Part shown: positions 16,010-23,126 of the stretch, piece after piece
How the letters are laid out: each line of letters starts with the position of its first letter
How positions within the stretch are numbered: the stretch's first letter is position 1
From: Thermoplasmata archaeon
GTDB lineage: Archaea; Thermoplasmatota; Thermoplasmata; UBA184
Direction: 5' to 3'
NCBI GenBank assembly: GCA_030064695.1
Contig: JASHYV010000137.1
Location: 1 to 25,324, forward strand
Length of the DNA stretch: 25,324 nt
Translations under genes and position numbers: made by a program
The notes under the pieces: generated by a model
What the model saw: only the letters and a program-made list of their open reading frames with translations
What the model was told of the DNA's origin: nothing
Databases searched by the model: none

Positions 16010-17524
16010 ATGGGGACCGCCCGAACGATCCCTCGCGAGCTCCAGGACTTCCTCCAGCTTCCGGGTGCGCAATCGCTGCTGATCCGGGGCCCCCCTGGGT
16101 CCGGAAAGACGAGCCTCTCGCTCGCCCTCCTGCAGGCGTACTCGGGCGCCCGGTACTTCGTCACCAACCGAGTGTCCGGCGACGACGTCCGCCTCTCCTT
16201 CCCCTGGCTCGAGAACGGGAAGAACCACCGGATCGAGATGCTCGACAACACCGGCCCCGATGCGGGCCTGGGCCACGCCACCGAGGTGCTCACGCACCAC
16301 TCGGCACGGCTCCTCGAGGATTCGTCGCCCGCCGCCCGCGAGCTCGCGGAGTTCATGTGGCTCCCGACGCCGCTGCAGGACGCCTGGAGCCGCCTCGACC
16401 CGGCAAAGCCGTCGCTCGTGGTCATCGACTCCTGGGACGCGCTCGTGGAGTCGTACCTCGGCGACCGGCCGGGTCCCGCGGGAGGGGACCTCCCGACACG
16501 CGGCGAGATCGAGCGCGCGCTCCTGCGACGGATGGGGAGCGGGCGGACGCACCTCGTGTTCGTGCTCGAGCGGGAGGAGCAGACCCAGCTCGACTACCTC
16601 GTCAACGGCGTCGCCGTCACCGGCCGGGAGGTCGCGGACGGGCGCCTCGAGCGCTGGCTCACGCTCTACAAGCTCCGCGGCGTCCGGATCGAGACGGCCC
16701 ACTATCCATTCTCGCTCGAGGGCGCCCGGTTCGAGTGCATCACACCGGTCCGTTCGTACCAGCAGATGCAGGGCGGCGGGTTCGATCGCGCGCCGGACGC
16801 CATGCCGAGCCACCTTTGGCCCGGGGCCCGGTCCTTCGCCGAGAGCTTCGGTCGCCTGCCGCTCGGCAAGTCGACGCTGATCGAGCTCGAGAAGGACGTC
16901 CCGAACCAGGTGCCCTACCTGCTGCTGGCGCCGATCGTCGCGCACACCCTCGAGCGGAACGGACGGGTGATCTTCGTGCCCGACGCGAGCACCCTGCCCG
17001 AGGACGTGTGGGACTCGCTCCACGGCTCCGTCGACCGGCGGCGGTTCGAGGAGCACGTGCGCTTCCTGTTGCCTCCCGCCGGACCGAACGAGCAGCGGTC
17101 GGCGTTCGAGTCGACCGTGGTCCGCCCCGGCGCCCCGTCCACCGGGCCCGGCGCGGCCGGCATGAACCTCGAGGAATTCTTGAGGACCGGCTCCTCGCCG
17201 GACTCGCCCGGACTCTTCGTCGTCTTCCTCCAGGGCCTGGTCGCGATCGCCGGGGCGCGGGGACTTCCCGTCGGCGCGGAGCTCGCCGTCCGCCTCCCGG
17301 GGCAGATCCAGGCGGCGGTGCGGGGCGCCGCCCTCCACGCGATCGCGATCGGCTCCTCCGACTCGCCACTGTTCGACCCGCTCCGCCCGACGGCCGCGTT
17401 GCGCCTGCACCTGCGCCAGCGGCAGGGCCGGGTCCTGGCCTACGGCTCCGACCCCTGGACCCCGATGTTCCTGCTCACGGAGGGCCACGACGGCTCCCCG
17501 TACGGGCTGCTGCGGGTGGTGTAG
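16010..17524 (+). CDS. KaiC/GvpD-like RecA-superfamily ATPase
   Basis: A 504-residue P-loop ATPase. The first RecA-fold domain (about 1-240) has Walker A GPPGSGKT (27-34), Walker B LVVID (136-140) followed by SWDALVES, and a GREVADGRLERWLTLYKLRG region typical of KaiC-like proteins. The second half (about 280-504) follows the same outline (FGRLPLGKSTLIELE..., then RVIFVPDAS) but has no P-loop, so it is probably a non-ATP-binding partner domain, as in the GvpD/archaeal KaiC-like group implicated in signal transduction. The exact target is unknown. The ATG at 16010 fits a leaderless promoter. A response-regulator gene follows after a hairpin and its own promoter, supporting a signalling role. 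Confidence 0.82.
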   Translation: MGTARTIPRELQDFLQLPGAQSLLIRGPPGSGKTSLSLALLQAYSGARYFVTNRVSGDDVRLSFPWLENGKNHRIEMLDNTGPDAGLGHATEVLTHHSARLLEDSSPAARELAEFMWLPTPLQDAWSRLDPAKPSLVVIDSWDALVESYLGDRPGPAGGDLPTRGEIERALLRRMGSGRTHLVFVLEREEQTQLDYLVNGVAVTGREVADGRLERWLTLYKLRGVRIETAHYPFSLEGARFECITPVRSYQQMQGGGFDRAPDAMPSHLWPGARSFAESFGRLPLGKSTLIELEKDVPNQVPYLLLAPIVAHTLERNGRVIFVPDASTLPEDVWDSLHGSVDRRRFEEHVRFLLPPAGPNEQRSAFESTVVRPGAPSTGPGAAGMNLEEFLRTGSSPDSPGLFVVFLQGLVAIAGARGLPVGAELAVRLPGQIQAAVRGAALHAIAIGSSDSPLFDPLRPTAALRLHLRQRQGRVLAYGSDPWTPMFLLTEGHDGSPYGLLRVV

Positions 17525-17554
17525 TCCGCCCCTCCGGGGACCCTCGGATTTCGC

Positions 17555-17581
17555 CCGTCGAACCCCCCGACGGCGGGTTTT
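17555..17581 (+). terminator. Possible terminator after the KaiC-like ATPase gene
   Basis: CCGTCG (17555-17560) and CGACGG (17568-17573) form a 6-bp stem with a 7-base loop, followed by GCGGG and TTTT at 17578-17581. This suits termination between the ATPase and response-regulator genes. Confidence 0.4.
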
Positions 17582-17596
17582 CCCCTCGGCAAAACC

Positions 17597-17604
17597 CTTA
17601 ACCC
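17597..17604 (+). promoter_or_regulatory. Putative TATA box of the response regulator gene at 17652
   Basis: CCTTAACC in a local AT-rich patch; predicts transcription start near 17627 and a leader of about 25 bases. Confidence 0.4.
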
Positions 17605-17651
17605 TTCCGGCGCTGGTGTTTCTTCACGGCCGCTTCCGGGCTGCCGGCGCT

Positions 17652-18110
17652 ATGAGCGACCTCCACTACCTCATCGTGGACGACTCTCCCACCGTGCGCC
17701 AGCTGTTCACGCAGGCGCTCCGGAAGGAGGGCGTCCCGGACGCGCGGATCGCCGAGGCCGACTCGGCCGAGCATGCCATCGCGGTCTTCGACAAGCTGAA
17801 GCCGGACGTCGTCTTCCTCGACGTGAGCCTGACCGGATCGGACTCGAACAGCGGCGCCTACCTGGACCTCCTCCACGCGGCGACGACGAAGCCCGAGAGC
17901 GGCAACGACGTGGCCCGCCACATGCTTTCGCGGAACCCGACGACCCGGATCGTGGTCTGCACCGGCAACCCGCCGGACGACCCGCGCGTCCGCGATCTCA
18001 TCCGCGCGGGCGCCTACCAGGTCCTCCAGAAGCCGGTCCACCTGCCGCAGATCCGCGACGTGCTGCGCCAGATCCGCGACGAGGACGCCGACTCGCCCGC
18101 GAAGCGCTGA
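17652..18110 (+). CDS. Stand-alone response regulator receiver with an insertion
   Basis: A 152-residue single REC domain. The acidic pair Asp10/Asp11, phospho-acceptor Asp57 (VVFLDVS), Thr104 (VVCTG) and Lys127 (LQKPVH) are all present, so it should accept a phosphoryl group. There is no output domain. About 25 extra residues (roughly 61-86, GSDSNSGAYLDLLH and onward) lie between the phospho-acceptor strand and the next helix, where REC domains normally have a short loop; this would sit beside the phosphorylation site. The gene converges on the REC-PAS-HPt gene with only 4 bases between stops, so it probably belongs to the same signalling network. Confidence 0.9.
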   Translation: MSDLHYLIVDDSPTVRQLFTQALRKEGVPDARIAEADSAEHAIAVFDKLKPDVVFLDVSLTGSDSNSGAYLDLLHAATTKPESGNDVARHMLSRNPTTRIVVCTGNPPDDPRVRDLIRAGAYQVLQKPVHLPQIRDVLRQIRDEDADSPAKR

Positions 18111-18114
18111 GCCG

Positions 18115-19239
18115 CTACCGACCGGCCCGGCGTCGCTGGGCCCGGGGGTCCTCCTCGATCCGGCCCAGCTCCCGGCCGATCTTCCCGACGAGGACCCGGC
18201 CCGGCTCGACCTCCCCGGCGGTGGCTCGCCGCTCCAGCTCGGCGGCGAGGCGGCTCAGGTGGAGCGCGCCGACCTGGGCCGCCGCCGACTTGAGCGTGTG
18301 GGCCGCGGCAGCCATCGCGGGCCCGTCGCCCCGCTCCGCCGCCCCGGAGAGCCGGTGGACGAGCTCGGCGGACTCGCGGAAGAAGGTCGCCATCAGCTCG
18401 GGGAGGAACTCCGGGTCGCCGCCTCCGAGGTCCGAGAGCTGGGTCAGGATCGCGTCGTCCAGCGCACCGGACCGGTAGTTGCCGGCGTCCCCGTCCCGGG
18501 CCGGCCCGGGGGCTCCGGTGCCCCGCGCGTGGAGCCGCACGAGCACGCCCTCGGAACCGGGGGCGCGCACGCGACGGATGAGATACTCGAGCGCGACGGG
18601 CGCCCCGTCGGCGCCCGGGCGCGTGGTCCAGCCGTGGAGCGTCGTGTGCGCGTCGTCGAGCTCGCGGCGGAGGAGCGCGAGCCAGCCCGTGACCGGGTCC
18701 TTCGCGTCCGTCGGGCTCCCGGCGAGCTCCGCGAACCGCTCGTTGACGGCCGTCGCGCCCCGCGGTCCGACGACGGCGGCCCCTTCCTGCGCCGCGTCGA
18801 GGTCCGAGAGGTCGGCCGGGTCGGGCGACGCCCCGCCCCGGATCTGCTCCTCCAGGCGCTGGGCGGCGACCGCCACCCGGATCCGCCGGTCGAGCTCGCC
18901 GGGGGGGAAGAGCCCCTTCACCTGGTACTCCTGGGCCCCGGCCTCGTAGGCGGCCCGGGCCGTCTCCGGGTCCTCCCGTCCGCTGAGCACGAACACGGCG
19001 ACCCGGGGCGCCTGGGCCCGGATCCGGGCGAGCCCCTCCGTGCCCTTGCTGTCGGGAAGCCCCAAGTCCAGGAGGACCGCCACGACGTTCTCCTTCAGGC
19101 GCGGCAGCGCGTCCGCGATCCGGCCCGCCCGCTCGACCTGGTACCGGCCCGGGGCGTCCTGGGAGAGGGTGAGGTCGACGAGCCGCGCGTCCCCCGGATT
19201 GTCGTCGACGACGAGCACCGTGCGGAGGAGGTCCGGCAT
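18115..19239 (-). CDS. REC-PAS-HPt phosphorelay protein
   Basis: A 374-residue protein combining three signalling modules. An N-terminal receiver domain (about 1-130) has Asp12/Asp13, phospho-acceptor Asp58 (VLLDLGLPDSKG), Ser86 and Lys108. A PAS-like segment follows (about 145-240, LDAAQEGAAVVGPRGATAVNERFAELAG). A C-terminal histidine phosphotransfer domain (about 258-360) has His314 in AAAHTLKSAAAQVGA, the classic HPt signature. It lacks a kinase catalytic domain, so it should take phosphoryl groups at Asp58 or His314 and pass them on. It lies 28 bases after the response-regulator gene on the same strand and is probably cotranscribed with it. HPt domains are uncommon in archaea, which suggests bacterial ancestry (inference). 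Confidence 0.9.
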   Translation of the reverse strand: MPDLLRTVLVVDDNPGDARLVDLTLSQDAPGRYQVERAGRIADALPRLKENVVAVLLDLGLPDSKGTEGLARIRAQAPRVAVFVLSGREDPETARAAYEAGAQEYQVKGLFPPGELDRRIRVAVAAQRLEEQIRGGASPDPADLSDLDAAQEGAAVVGPRGATAVNERFAELAGSPTDAKDPVTGWLALLRRELDDAHTTLHGWTTRPGADGAPVALEYLIRRVRAPGSEGVLVRLHARGTGAPGPARDGDAGNYRSGALDDAILTQLSDLGGGDPEFLPELMATFFRESAELVHRLSGAAERGDGPAMAAAAHTLKSAAAQVGALHLSRLAAELERRATAGEVEPGRVLVGKIGRELGRIEEDPRAQRRRAGR

Positions 19240-19267
19240 CGCGTCCCCGCCGCGGCGGCCGCGCGGC

Positions 19268-19720
19268 TCAGCCCGGCAGCTCGACCGTGGTGAACCAGAA
19301 CGAGGCGATCGCCTTCACGACCGCGTGGAACTGGTCGAAGTCGATTGGCTTCCGCACGTAGCAGTTCGCGTGCTCGTTGTAGGCCCGGGCGATGTCCTCC
19401 TCGGCCTTCGAGGAGGTCATCACGACGACCGGGATCCGCCGCAGGTCCTCGTCGTCCTTGATCTCGGAAAGCACCTCGCGCCCGTCCTTCCGAGGCATGT
19501 TGAGGTCCAGGAAGATGAGGTTCGGCCGGGGCGCCTCCGAGTACCGGCCCTCGCGCCGGAGGAACGCCATCGCCTCCACCCCGTCGGGGACGACGTGCAG
19601 ATCGTTCAGGATCTTGGCCTCCTTCATCGCCTCCTGGACGAGGCGGGCGTCGGCCGGGTTGTCCTCGGCCATCAGGATCTGGACGAACCGGGCGTGCTCG
19701 GGAGGGGCGGGCATCGGCAT
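19268..19720 (-). CDS. Rcp1-like stand-alone response regulator
   Basis: A 150-residue single receiver domain of the cyanobacterial Rcp1 type: [18 protein letters not shown] with acidic residues 19-20, phospho-acceptor Asp72 in [17 protein letters not shown], Thr102 (VVVMTSS), and Lys124 in [12 protein letters not shown]. This subfamily typically pairs with histidine kinases having the SHDLQEPLR phosphoacceptor motif, as the kinase encoded immediately upstream does. The ATG at 19720 lies about 28 bases from a TATA-like element at 19744-19752, so it may also be transcribed separately as a leaderless mRNA. A second ATG two codons in is possible. Confidence 0.93.
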   Translation of the reverse strand: MPMPAPPEHARFVQILMAEDNPADARLVQEAMKEAKILNDLHVVPDGVEAMAFLRREGRYSEAPRPNLIFLDLNMPRKDGREVLSEIKDDEDLRRIPVVVMTSSKAEEDIARAYNEHANCYVRKPIDFDQFHAVVKAIASFWFTTVELPG

Positions 19721-19743
19721 CCTCGGTAAGGTCGTGGCCCCCC

Positions 19744-19752
19744 GTAAAACCT
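19744..19752 (-). promoter_or_regulatory. Putative TATA box of the Rcp1-like regulator gene
   Basis: Minus-strand GGTTTTACG in the 72-base gap after the kinase gene, about 28 bases before the ATG. Confidence 0.45.
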
Positions 19753-19792
19753 TTCGGCGGCCGGTCGCGACGGGGGAACGGGGCCCGGGCGG

Positions 19793-21190
19793 TTACACGA
19801 GCTCCTTGAGGCGCTCCTCGATCAGCGTCGTGGCACGCCCGGCCATCGGCGAGGGAGGGGCGGCCGGCTCGGGGGCGCCGCGGGGGAGGACCGTGCGCGC
19901 GCGCTCGCGGGGGATCGTGAAGAAGAAGGTGGTGCCCTCGCCGGGGCGTCCCGAGCTCTCGACCCAGATCCGGCCCCCATGCCGCTCGACGACCTTTCGG
20001 ACGACCGCGAGGCCGATGCCGGTACCCGGGTACTCCTCTCGGGTGTGGAGCCGCTGGAAGATCACGAAGATCCGGTCCTGGTACTCGGGCGCGATCCCGA
20101 TCCCATCGTCCTTCACCGAGAAGCGCCAGTCGGCGCCCTGCCGCTCCGCGGTAACGCGGACGTGAGGCGGGTTGACGCCGTGGAACTTGAGCCCGTTCCC
20201 GATCAGGTTCTGGAAGACCTGGGCGAGCTGGGTCGGGTCCCCCTCTACCTCGGGGAGCGGCCCGTGCGTGACCTCGCCGTGCGAGTCCTCGATCGCGGTG
20301 CGGAGGTTCGCGAGCACCCGGTCCAGCAGCGCGTTCAGGTCGACCATCTGGAACGCCCCGGCCCGGGTGCCGACCCGCGAATAGGCGAGGAGGTCGTCGA
20401 TGAGCTCCCGCATCCGGGTCGCACCCTCCTGGGCGTAGCCCAGGAACTCCTTCGCGTCCCCGTCCAGCTTGTCCGAGTACCGGCGCTGGAGCAGCTGCGT
20501 GTAGCTGCCGACCATCCGGAGCGGCTCCTGGAGGTCGTGGGACGCGATGTAGGTGAACTGCTCGAGATCGCGGTTCGATCGGGCGAGCTCGGCGCCGCGG
20601 GCGACCAGCGCGGTGACCAGCTTCTCGCGCTCCTCGAGGTCCTGCAGCAGGATGCCGACCACCGGCTGGCCGGACCACCGGGCCGACTGCGCCACGATCT
20701 GCAGCGGGATCCCGGTGCCGTCCTTCCGGGAACCGGCGACCTCCGCGAAGGCGGGAGGATCCCCGGCCCGCTGCTGGGAGAGGAGCCGGGTGACCGCCGG
20801 GCGCGCGTCGGGCGTGAACAGGTCGGCGAACGGGAACCCGACGATCTCGCGGGGCGAGAACCCCAGCAGCGGCTCGATCGCGGCGTTCGCGTATCGGACC
20901 ACGCCGGTGTCGTCGACCAGCAGGAGCGTCGCGAGCGGCAGCTGGAGCAGCACGTGGCTCGGGCTCTCCGCACGGAGGAACGGCTGGTCGGTCCGCAGCA
21001 GGAGGAGCGTGAACACCCCGGTGCTCATCACCGCGAGCGAGGCGCCGAGGAGCTGGTCGAGGCGACCGGAGTTCGTGAGGGGGTTGACGTACTTGGCCGT
21101 CGTGAGGTGGTAGATCAGGATCACCGAGGCGGCGAACGCGAACACCCAGGCGATCAGCGCGACCCATTCCCATCGCGTTGGCCGACGCAT
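19793..21190 (-). CDS. Membrane-bound PAS sensor histidine kinase
   Basis: A 465-residue kinase with two N-terminal transmembrane helices (about 8-28 and 47-65) and a PAS domain (about 79-185, LATLLLVDDTGVVRYANAA...LGFSPREIVG). A HisKA dimerisation domain follows, with phospho-acceptor His218 in FTYIASHDLQEPLRMV, and then a HATPase_c domain with N-box NLIGNGLKF (Asn332), DDGIGI (G1) and GTGIGLAVV (G2). The short loop between the helices leaves little extracellular sensor, so signals probably come from the PAS domain or the adjacent seven-helix protein. It has no receiver of its own. The ATG is preceded by a GGAGG-like ribosome site, 10 bases after the seven-helix gene, so the two are cotranscribed. 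Confidence 0.94.
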   Translation of the reverse strand: MRRPTRWEWVALIAWVFAFAASVILIYHLTTAKYVNPLTNSGRLDQLLGASLAVMSTGVFTLLLLRTDQPFLRAESPSHVLLQLPLATLLLVDDTGVVRYANAAIEPLLGFSPREIVGFPFADLFTPDARPAVTRLLSQQRAGDPPAFAEVAGSRKDGTGIPLQIVAQSARWSGQPVVGILLQDLEEREKLVTALVARGAELARSNRDLEQFTYIASHDLQEPLRMVGSYTQLLQRRYSDKLDGDAKEFLGYAQEGATRMRELIDDLLAYSRVGTRAGAFQMVDLNALLDRVLANLRTAIEDSHGEVTHGPLPEVEGDPTQLAQVFQNLIGNGLKFHGVNPPHVRVTAERQGADWRFSVKDDGIGIAPEYQDRIFVIFQRLHTREEYPGTGIGLAVVRKVVERHGGRIWVESSGRPGEGTTFFFTIPRERARTVLPRGAPEPAAPPSPMAGRATTLIEERLKELV

Positions 21191-21200
21191 GGTGCCCTCC

Positions 21201-22031
21201 CTACGGCTCCGCGGCCCCCCGCGCGACCGGCTGCGGCGCCTCCGGCCCGAGCGCTTGGCGCTGCTCGGCGAACCTCCGGCGGAGGCCCACGGGCGGGAAG
21301 TAGGCGAGCAGGCACATCAGCGCCGGGAGGACCTCGAGGACGCCTTTCGCGAGGGTCCAGCCGACCGTCGTGGACGGGACGAAGGCGAGGATCCCGAACC
21401 AGAGGAGGATGCTCGATCCCACCATCAGGATCCGGTACCGCTGGAACGGGTCGCGGGACCGGCGCACGAGGGAGAGGAACAGGATCGCGCTCACGATCTC
21501 CGGCACGAGGAGCGCGAGCAGGACGAACGCCTCGAGCGCCGGGGCGTGCACCGTCTGCGTGAGCAGCGTCAGCGCGCCCGCCTGGACGACCAGGGCGTAC
21601 GGATGGCCCAGGATCTCCCAGTAGAGCGCGGCGAAGTAGAAGCCCGCGTAGAACGCGGACAACGGCACGAGGTGGTAGCGGCCGGTGTAGAGGTAGATGA
21701 GGTAACCGGTGAGCCCCCAGAGGAATACGACGTCGAGGAGAACGACGAAGAGGGAGAACGCGACCGCGAGGTCGAGGTTCAGCCCACCTCCGAGGTAGAG
21801 GATCAGCTCGACCACGGTGACGGCCGCCGACACGCCGAGGCCGCCCCACCAGAGTGAGAACTGGAGACTGGCGAGACGGGCGGCGGGGGAGACGGGGCGC
21901 TGATAGAGGCGGAACGCCACGTACAGGTACCCGACGGTGGCGACCGCGCTCACGATCGCGGCCGCCACGAGGGTCTGTTCGGTCGTCACGCGGCGGGCCG
22001 GAGCCAGCCCGGGAGGGGGTCCACGTCGCAC
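21201..22031 (-). CDS. Seven-helix membrane protein, putative sensor partner of the kinase
   Basis: A protein of up to 276 residues with about seven hydrophobic helices (starting near VAAAIVSAVATVGYLYVAF and ending near VLEVLPALMCLLAYF) and a short charged C-terminal tail. No enzyme motif or family is recognised. Its stop lies 10 bases before the histidine kinase ATG, so it is probably the first gene of the signalling operon and may serve as its membrane sensor or a kinase-coupled receptor (inference). The frame opens at GTG 22031, close to the predicted transcription start; GTG 21989, which begins the protein just before its first helix, is an alternative. The AGGAGGTG around 22031 looks like a ribosome site but overlaps the first GTG. 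Confidence 0.8.
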   Translation of the reverse strand: MRRGPPPGLAPARRVTTEQTLVAAAIVSAVATVGYLYVAFRLYQRPVSPAARLASLQFSLWWGGLGVSAAVTVVELILYLGGGLNLDLAVAFSLFVVLLDVVFLWGLTGYLIYLYTGRYHLVPLSAFYAGFYFAALYWEILGHPYALVVQAGALTLLTQTVHAPALEAFVLLALLVPEIVSAILFLSLVRRSRDPFQRYRILMVGSSILLWFGILAFVPSTTVGWTLAKGVLEVLPALMCLLAYFPPVGLRRRFAEQRQALGPEAPQPVARGAAEP

Positions 22032-22050
22032 CTCCTATCGAAGAGGCTCG

Positions 22051-22068
22051 AACCCGGGTTATCTTTCT
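22051..22068 (-). promoter_or_regulatory. Promoter of the signalling operon with palindromic operator-like site
   Basis: Minus-strand AGAAAGATAA (22059-22068) is TATA-like and predicts transcription start near 22037. It abuts the perfect palindrome AACCCGGGTT (22051-22060), placed where a bound protein would block initiation. CGATAG is also repeated directly on either side (22035-22040 and 22067-22072). Confidence 0.4.
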
Positions 22069-22197
22069 ATCGTGGAACAGGCGGCGTCAACCCGGACCAC
22101 ACCGGCGCGGGGTTTAGCACCCGGCGGCCGGAGTTCGGCCGCAGTTCCGGCGGGTCCCGCCTCCCGTCGGTGGGCGGGCTCCGCCGGGGCGGGGCGA

Positions 22198-22269
22198 GCG
22201 GCGGAACGGTCTTGTACCCCCCCGCGTACATCGGCGCGCTCGAGGGGGAAGACCGATGCGTTCCGTCGC
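22198..22269. other. Strongly folded intergenic element, candidate structured RNA
   Basis: This lies in the roughly 275-base gene-free stretch before tRNA-Pro. GCGGCGGAACG (22198-22208) pairs with 22259-22269 (10 Watson-Crick pairs and one G-U), GTCTT (22209-22213) pairs with AAGAC (22249-22253), and CCCCC (22217-22221) pairs with GGGGG (22244-22248). The result is one long interrupted stem with 3- and 5-base bulges. CATCGG (22229-22234) can instead pair with CCGATG (22253-22258), so two folds compete. I see no RNase P, SRP, C/D or H/ACA signature. The strand is unknown. The rest of the stretch is GC-rich, with small hairpins and no convincing gene. Confidence 0.4.
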
Positions 22270-22306
22270 GCCGGGATCGCTCGTCGAACCGGCCTCCTCG
22301 ACCCAT

Positions 22307-22381
22307 GGGACTGTGGGGTAGCTTGGTCCATCCTTCGGGGTTCGGGACTCCGAGACGCCAGTTCAAATCTGGCCAGTCCCA
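22307..22381 (+). tRNA. tRNA-Pro (anticodon CGG)
   Basis: The cloverleaf is complete. The acceptor stem GGGACTG pairs with CAGTCCC, with discriminator A at 22381. The D arm includes GGGTAGCTTGG, a typical archaeal tRNA-Pro segment. The anticodon stem CGGGG/CTCCG (one G-U) encloses the loop TTCGGGA with anticodon CGG, and the T arm is GCCAG-TTCAAAT-CTGGC. CCA is not encoded and there is no intron. No clear TATA box lies at the usual distance upstream, where the folded element ends 37 bases before the gene. Confidence 0.95.
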
Positions 22382-22416
22382 TCGTCCGCTCCGGCCGGGC
22401 CGGCCGGCCCGCGCCG

Positions 22417-23094
22417 CTACTTCGTCCGGTCCGCGAGACCGACCGCACGGACCGCGGCGCCCCCGTCCTTCAAGATCGGGCCACCGTGGTAGGTGAGCAG
22501 CGAGTCGACCGAGAGCTGCGCCATCCGTCGAGCCGAGACCTGGGCGGTCCCGGTGTGCAGCGTGAAGTCCGGCGGGGTGAGCGAGGCCGTCGTCCCCTCA
22601 ACGAAGAACAGATCGCCCGAGAAGAGCAGCTTCCGCTCCGGGTGGTAATAGGACGTGTGTCCGGGGGTGTGGCCCGGAGTGTGATAGGCGATGAGGCCGC
22701 CAGCGACGTCGAGCGTGTCGCCGTCCTTGAACGTCTCGTCGATCGCGATCGGCTCGGCCGGTGGGGTGCCCGGCCCTTCGTAGGGCGGGTCGCAGGCGAT
22801 GAACGCGGCCTCGAGCCAGTGCGCGAACGACCGCGCCCTCGTCCGGCGGAGGACCGCCTTCAGCGCGCCGACGTGGTCGCGGTGGAGGTGGGTGATCAGC
22901 ACCTTGCTCACCGAGTGCGGGTCGATCTTGTGCTTGCGCAGATAGGCCTCGATCGCCTCGTCGGACCCGGGAAGTCCCGAGTCGATCAGGGTCCACTGTT
23001 CGCCCTTGTCCTTGACGAGGTAGACGTGGGTCGTGAAGTCGGGCGACGGATCGACGCCTTCCACCAGGTGCACGCCGGGCAGGATCTCGGCCAT
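22417..23094 (-). CDS. Metallo-beta-lactamase-fold hydrolase (glyoxalase II-like)
   Basis: A 225-residue soluble MBL-fold protein with the zinc motif THLHRDH (HxHxDH at 69-74), HTPGHTPGH further on, SGDLFF with the bridging aspartate, and a late YHGGP histidine, so the binuclear metal site looks complete. The fold covers thioesterases such as glyoxalase II and many other hydrolases, and no subfamily marker fixes the substrate. Start at ATG 23094, just after a GAGGG ribosome-site-like stretch; the longer frame to 23115 would begin in the leader. It follows the flavin oxidoreductase gene by 32 bases on the same strand and is probably in its operon. Confidence 0.88.
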   Translation of the reverse strand: MAEILPGVHLVEGVDPSPDFTTHVYLVKDKGEQWTLIDSGLPGSDEAIEAYLRKHKIDPHSVSKVLITHLHRDHVGALKAVLRRTRARSFAHWLEAAFIACDPPYEGPGTPPAEPIAIDETFKDGDTLDVAGGLIAYHTPGHTPGHTSYYHPERKLLFSGDLFFVEGTTASLTPPDFTLHTGTAQVSARRMAQLSVDSLLTYHGGPILKDGGAAVRAVGLADRTK

Positions 23095-23126
23095 GGGTTC
23101 CCTCGGGCCGGCCACGCCCTGGCCCG

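Noticed and set aside
22118..22306. RNase P RNA or SRP RNA in the gap before tRNA-Pro
   Set aside because: The folded element is too short, and I could not find the conserved RNase P or SRP core sequences.
22067..22496. Open frames on both strands across tRNA-Pro
   Set aside because: They overlap a well-formed tRNA and have no protein-like features; the region is better read as non-coding.
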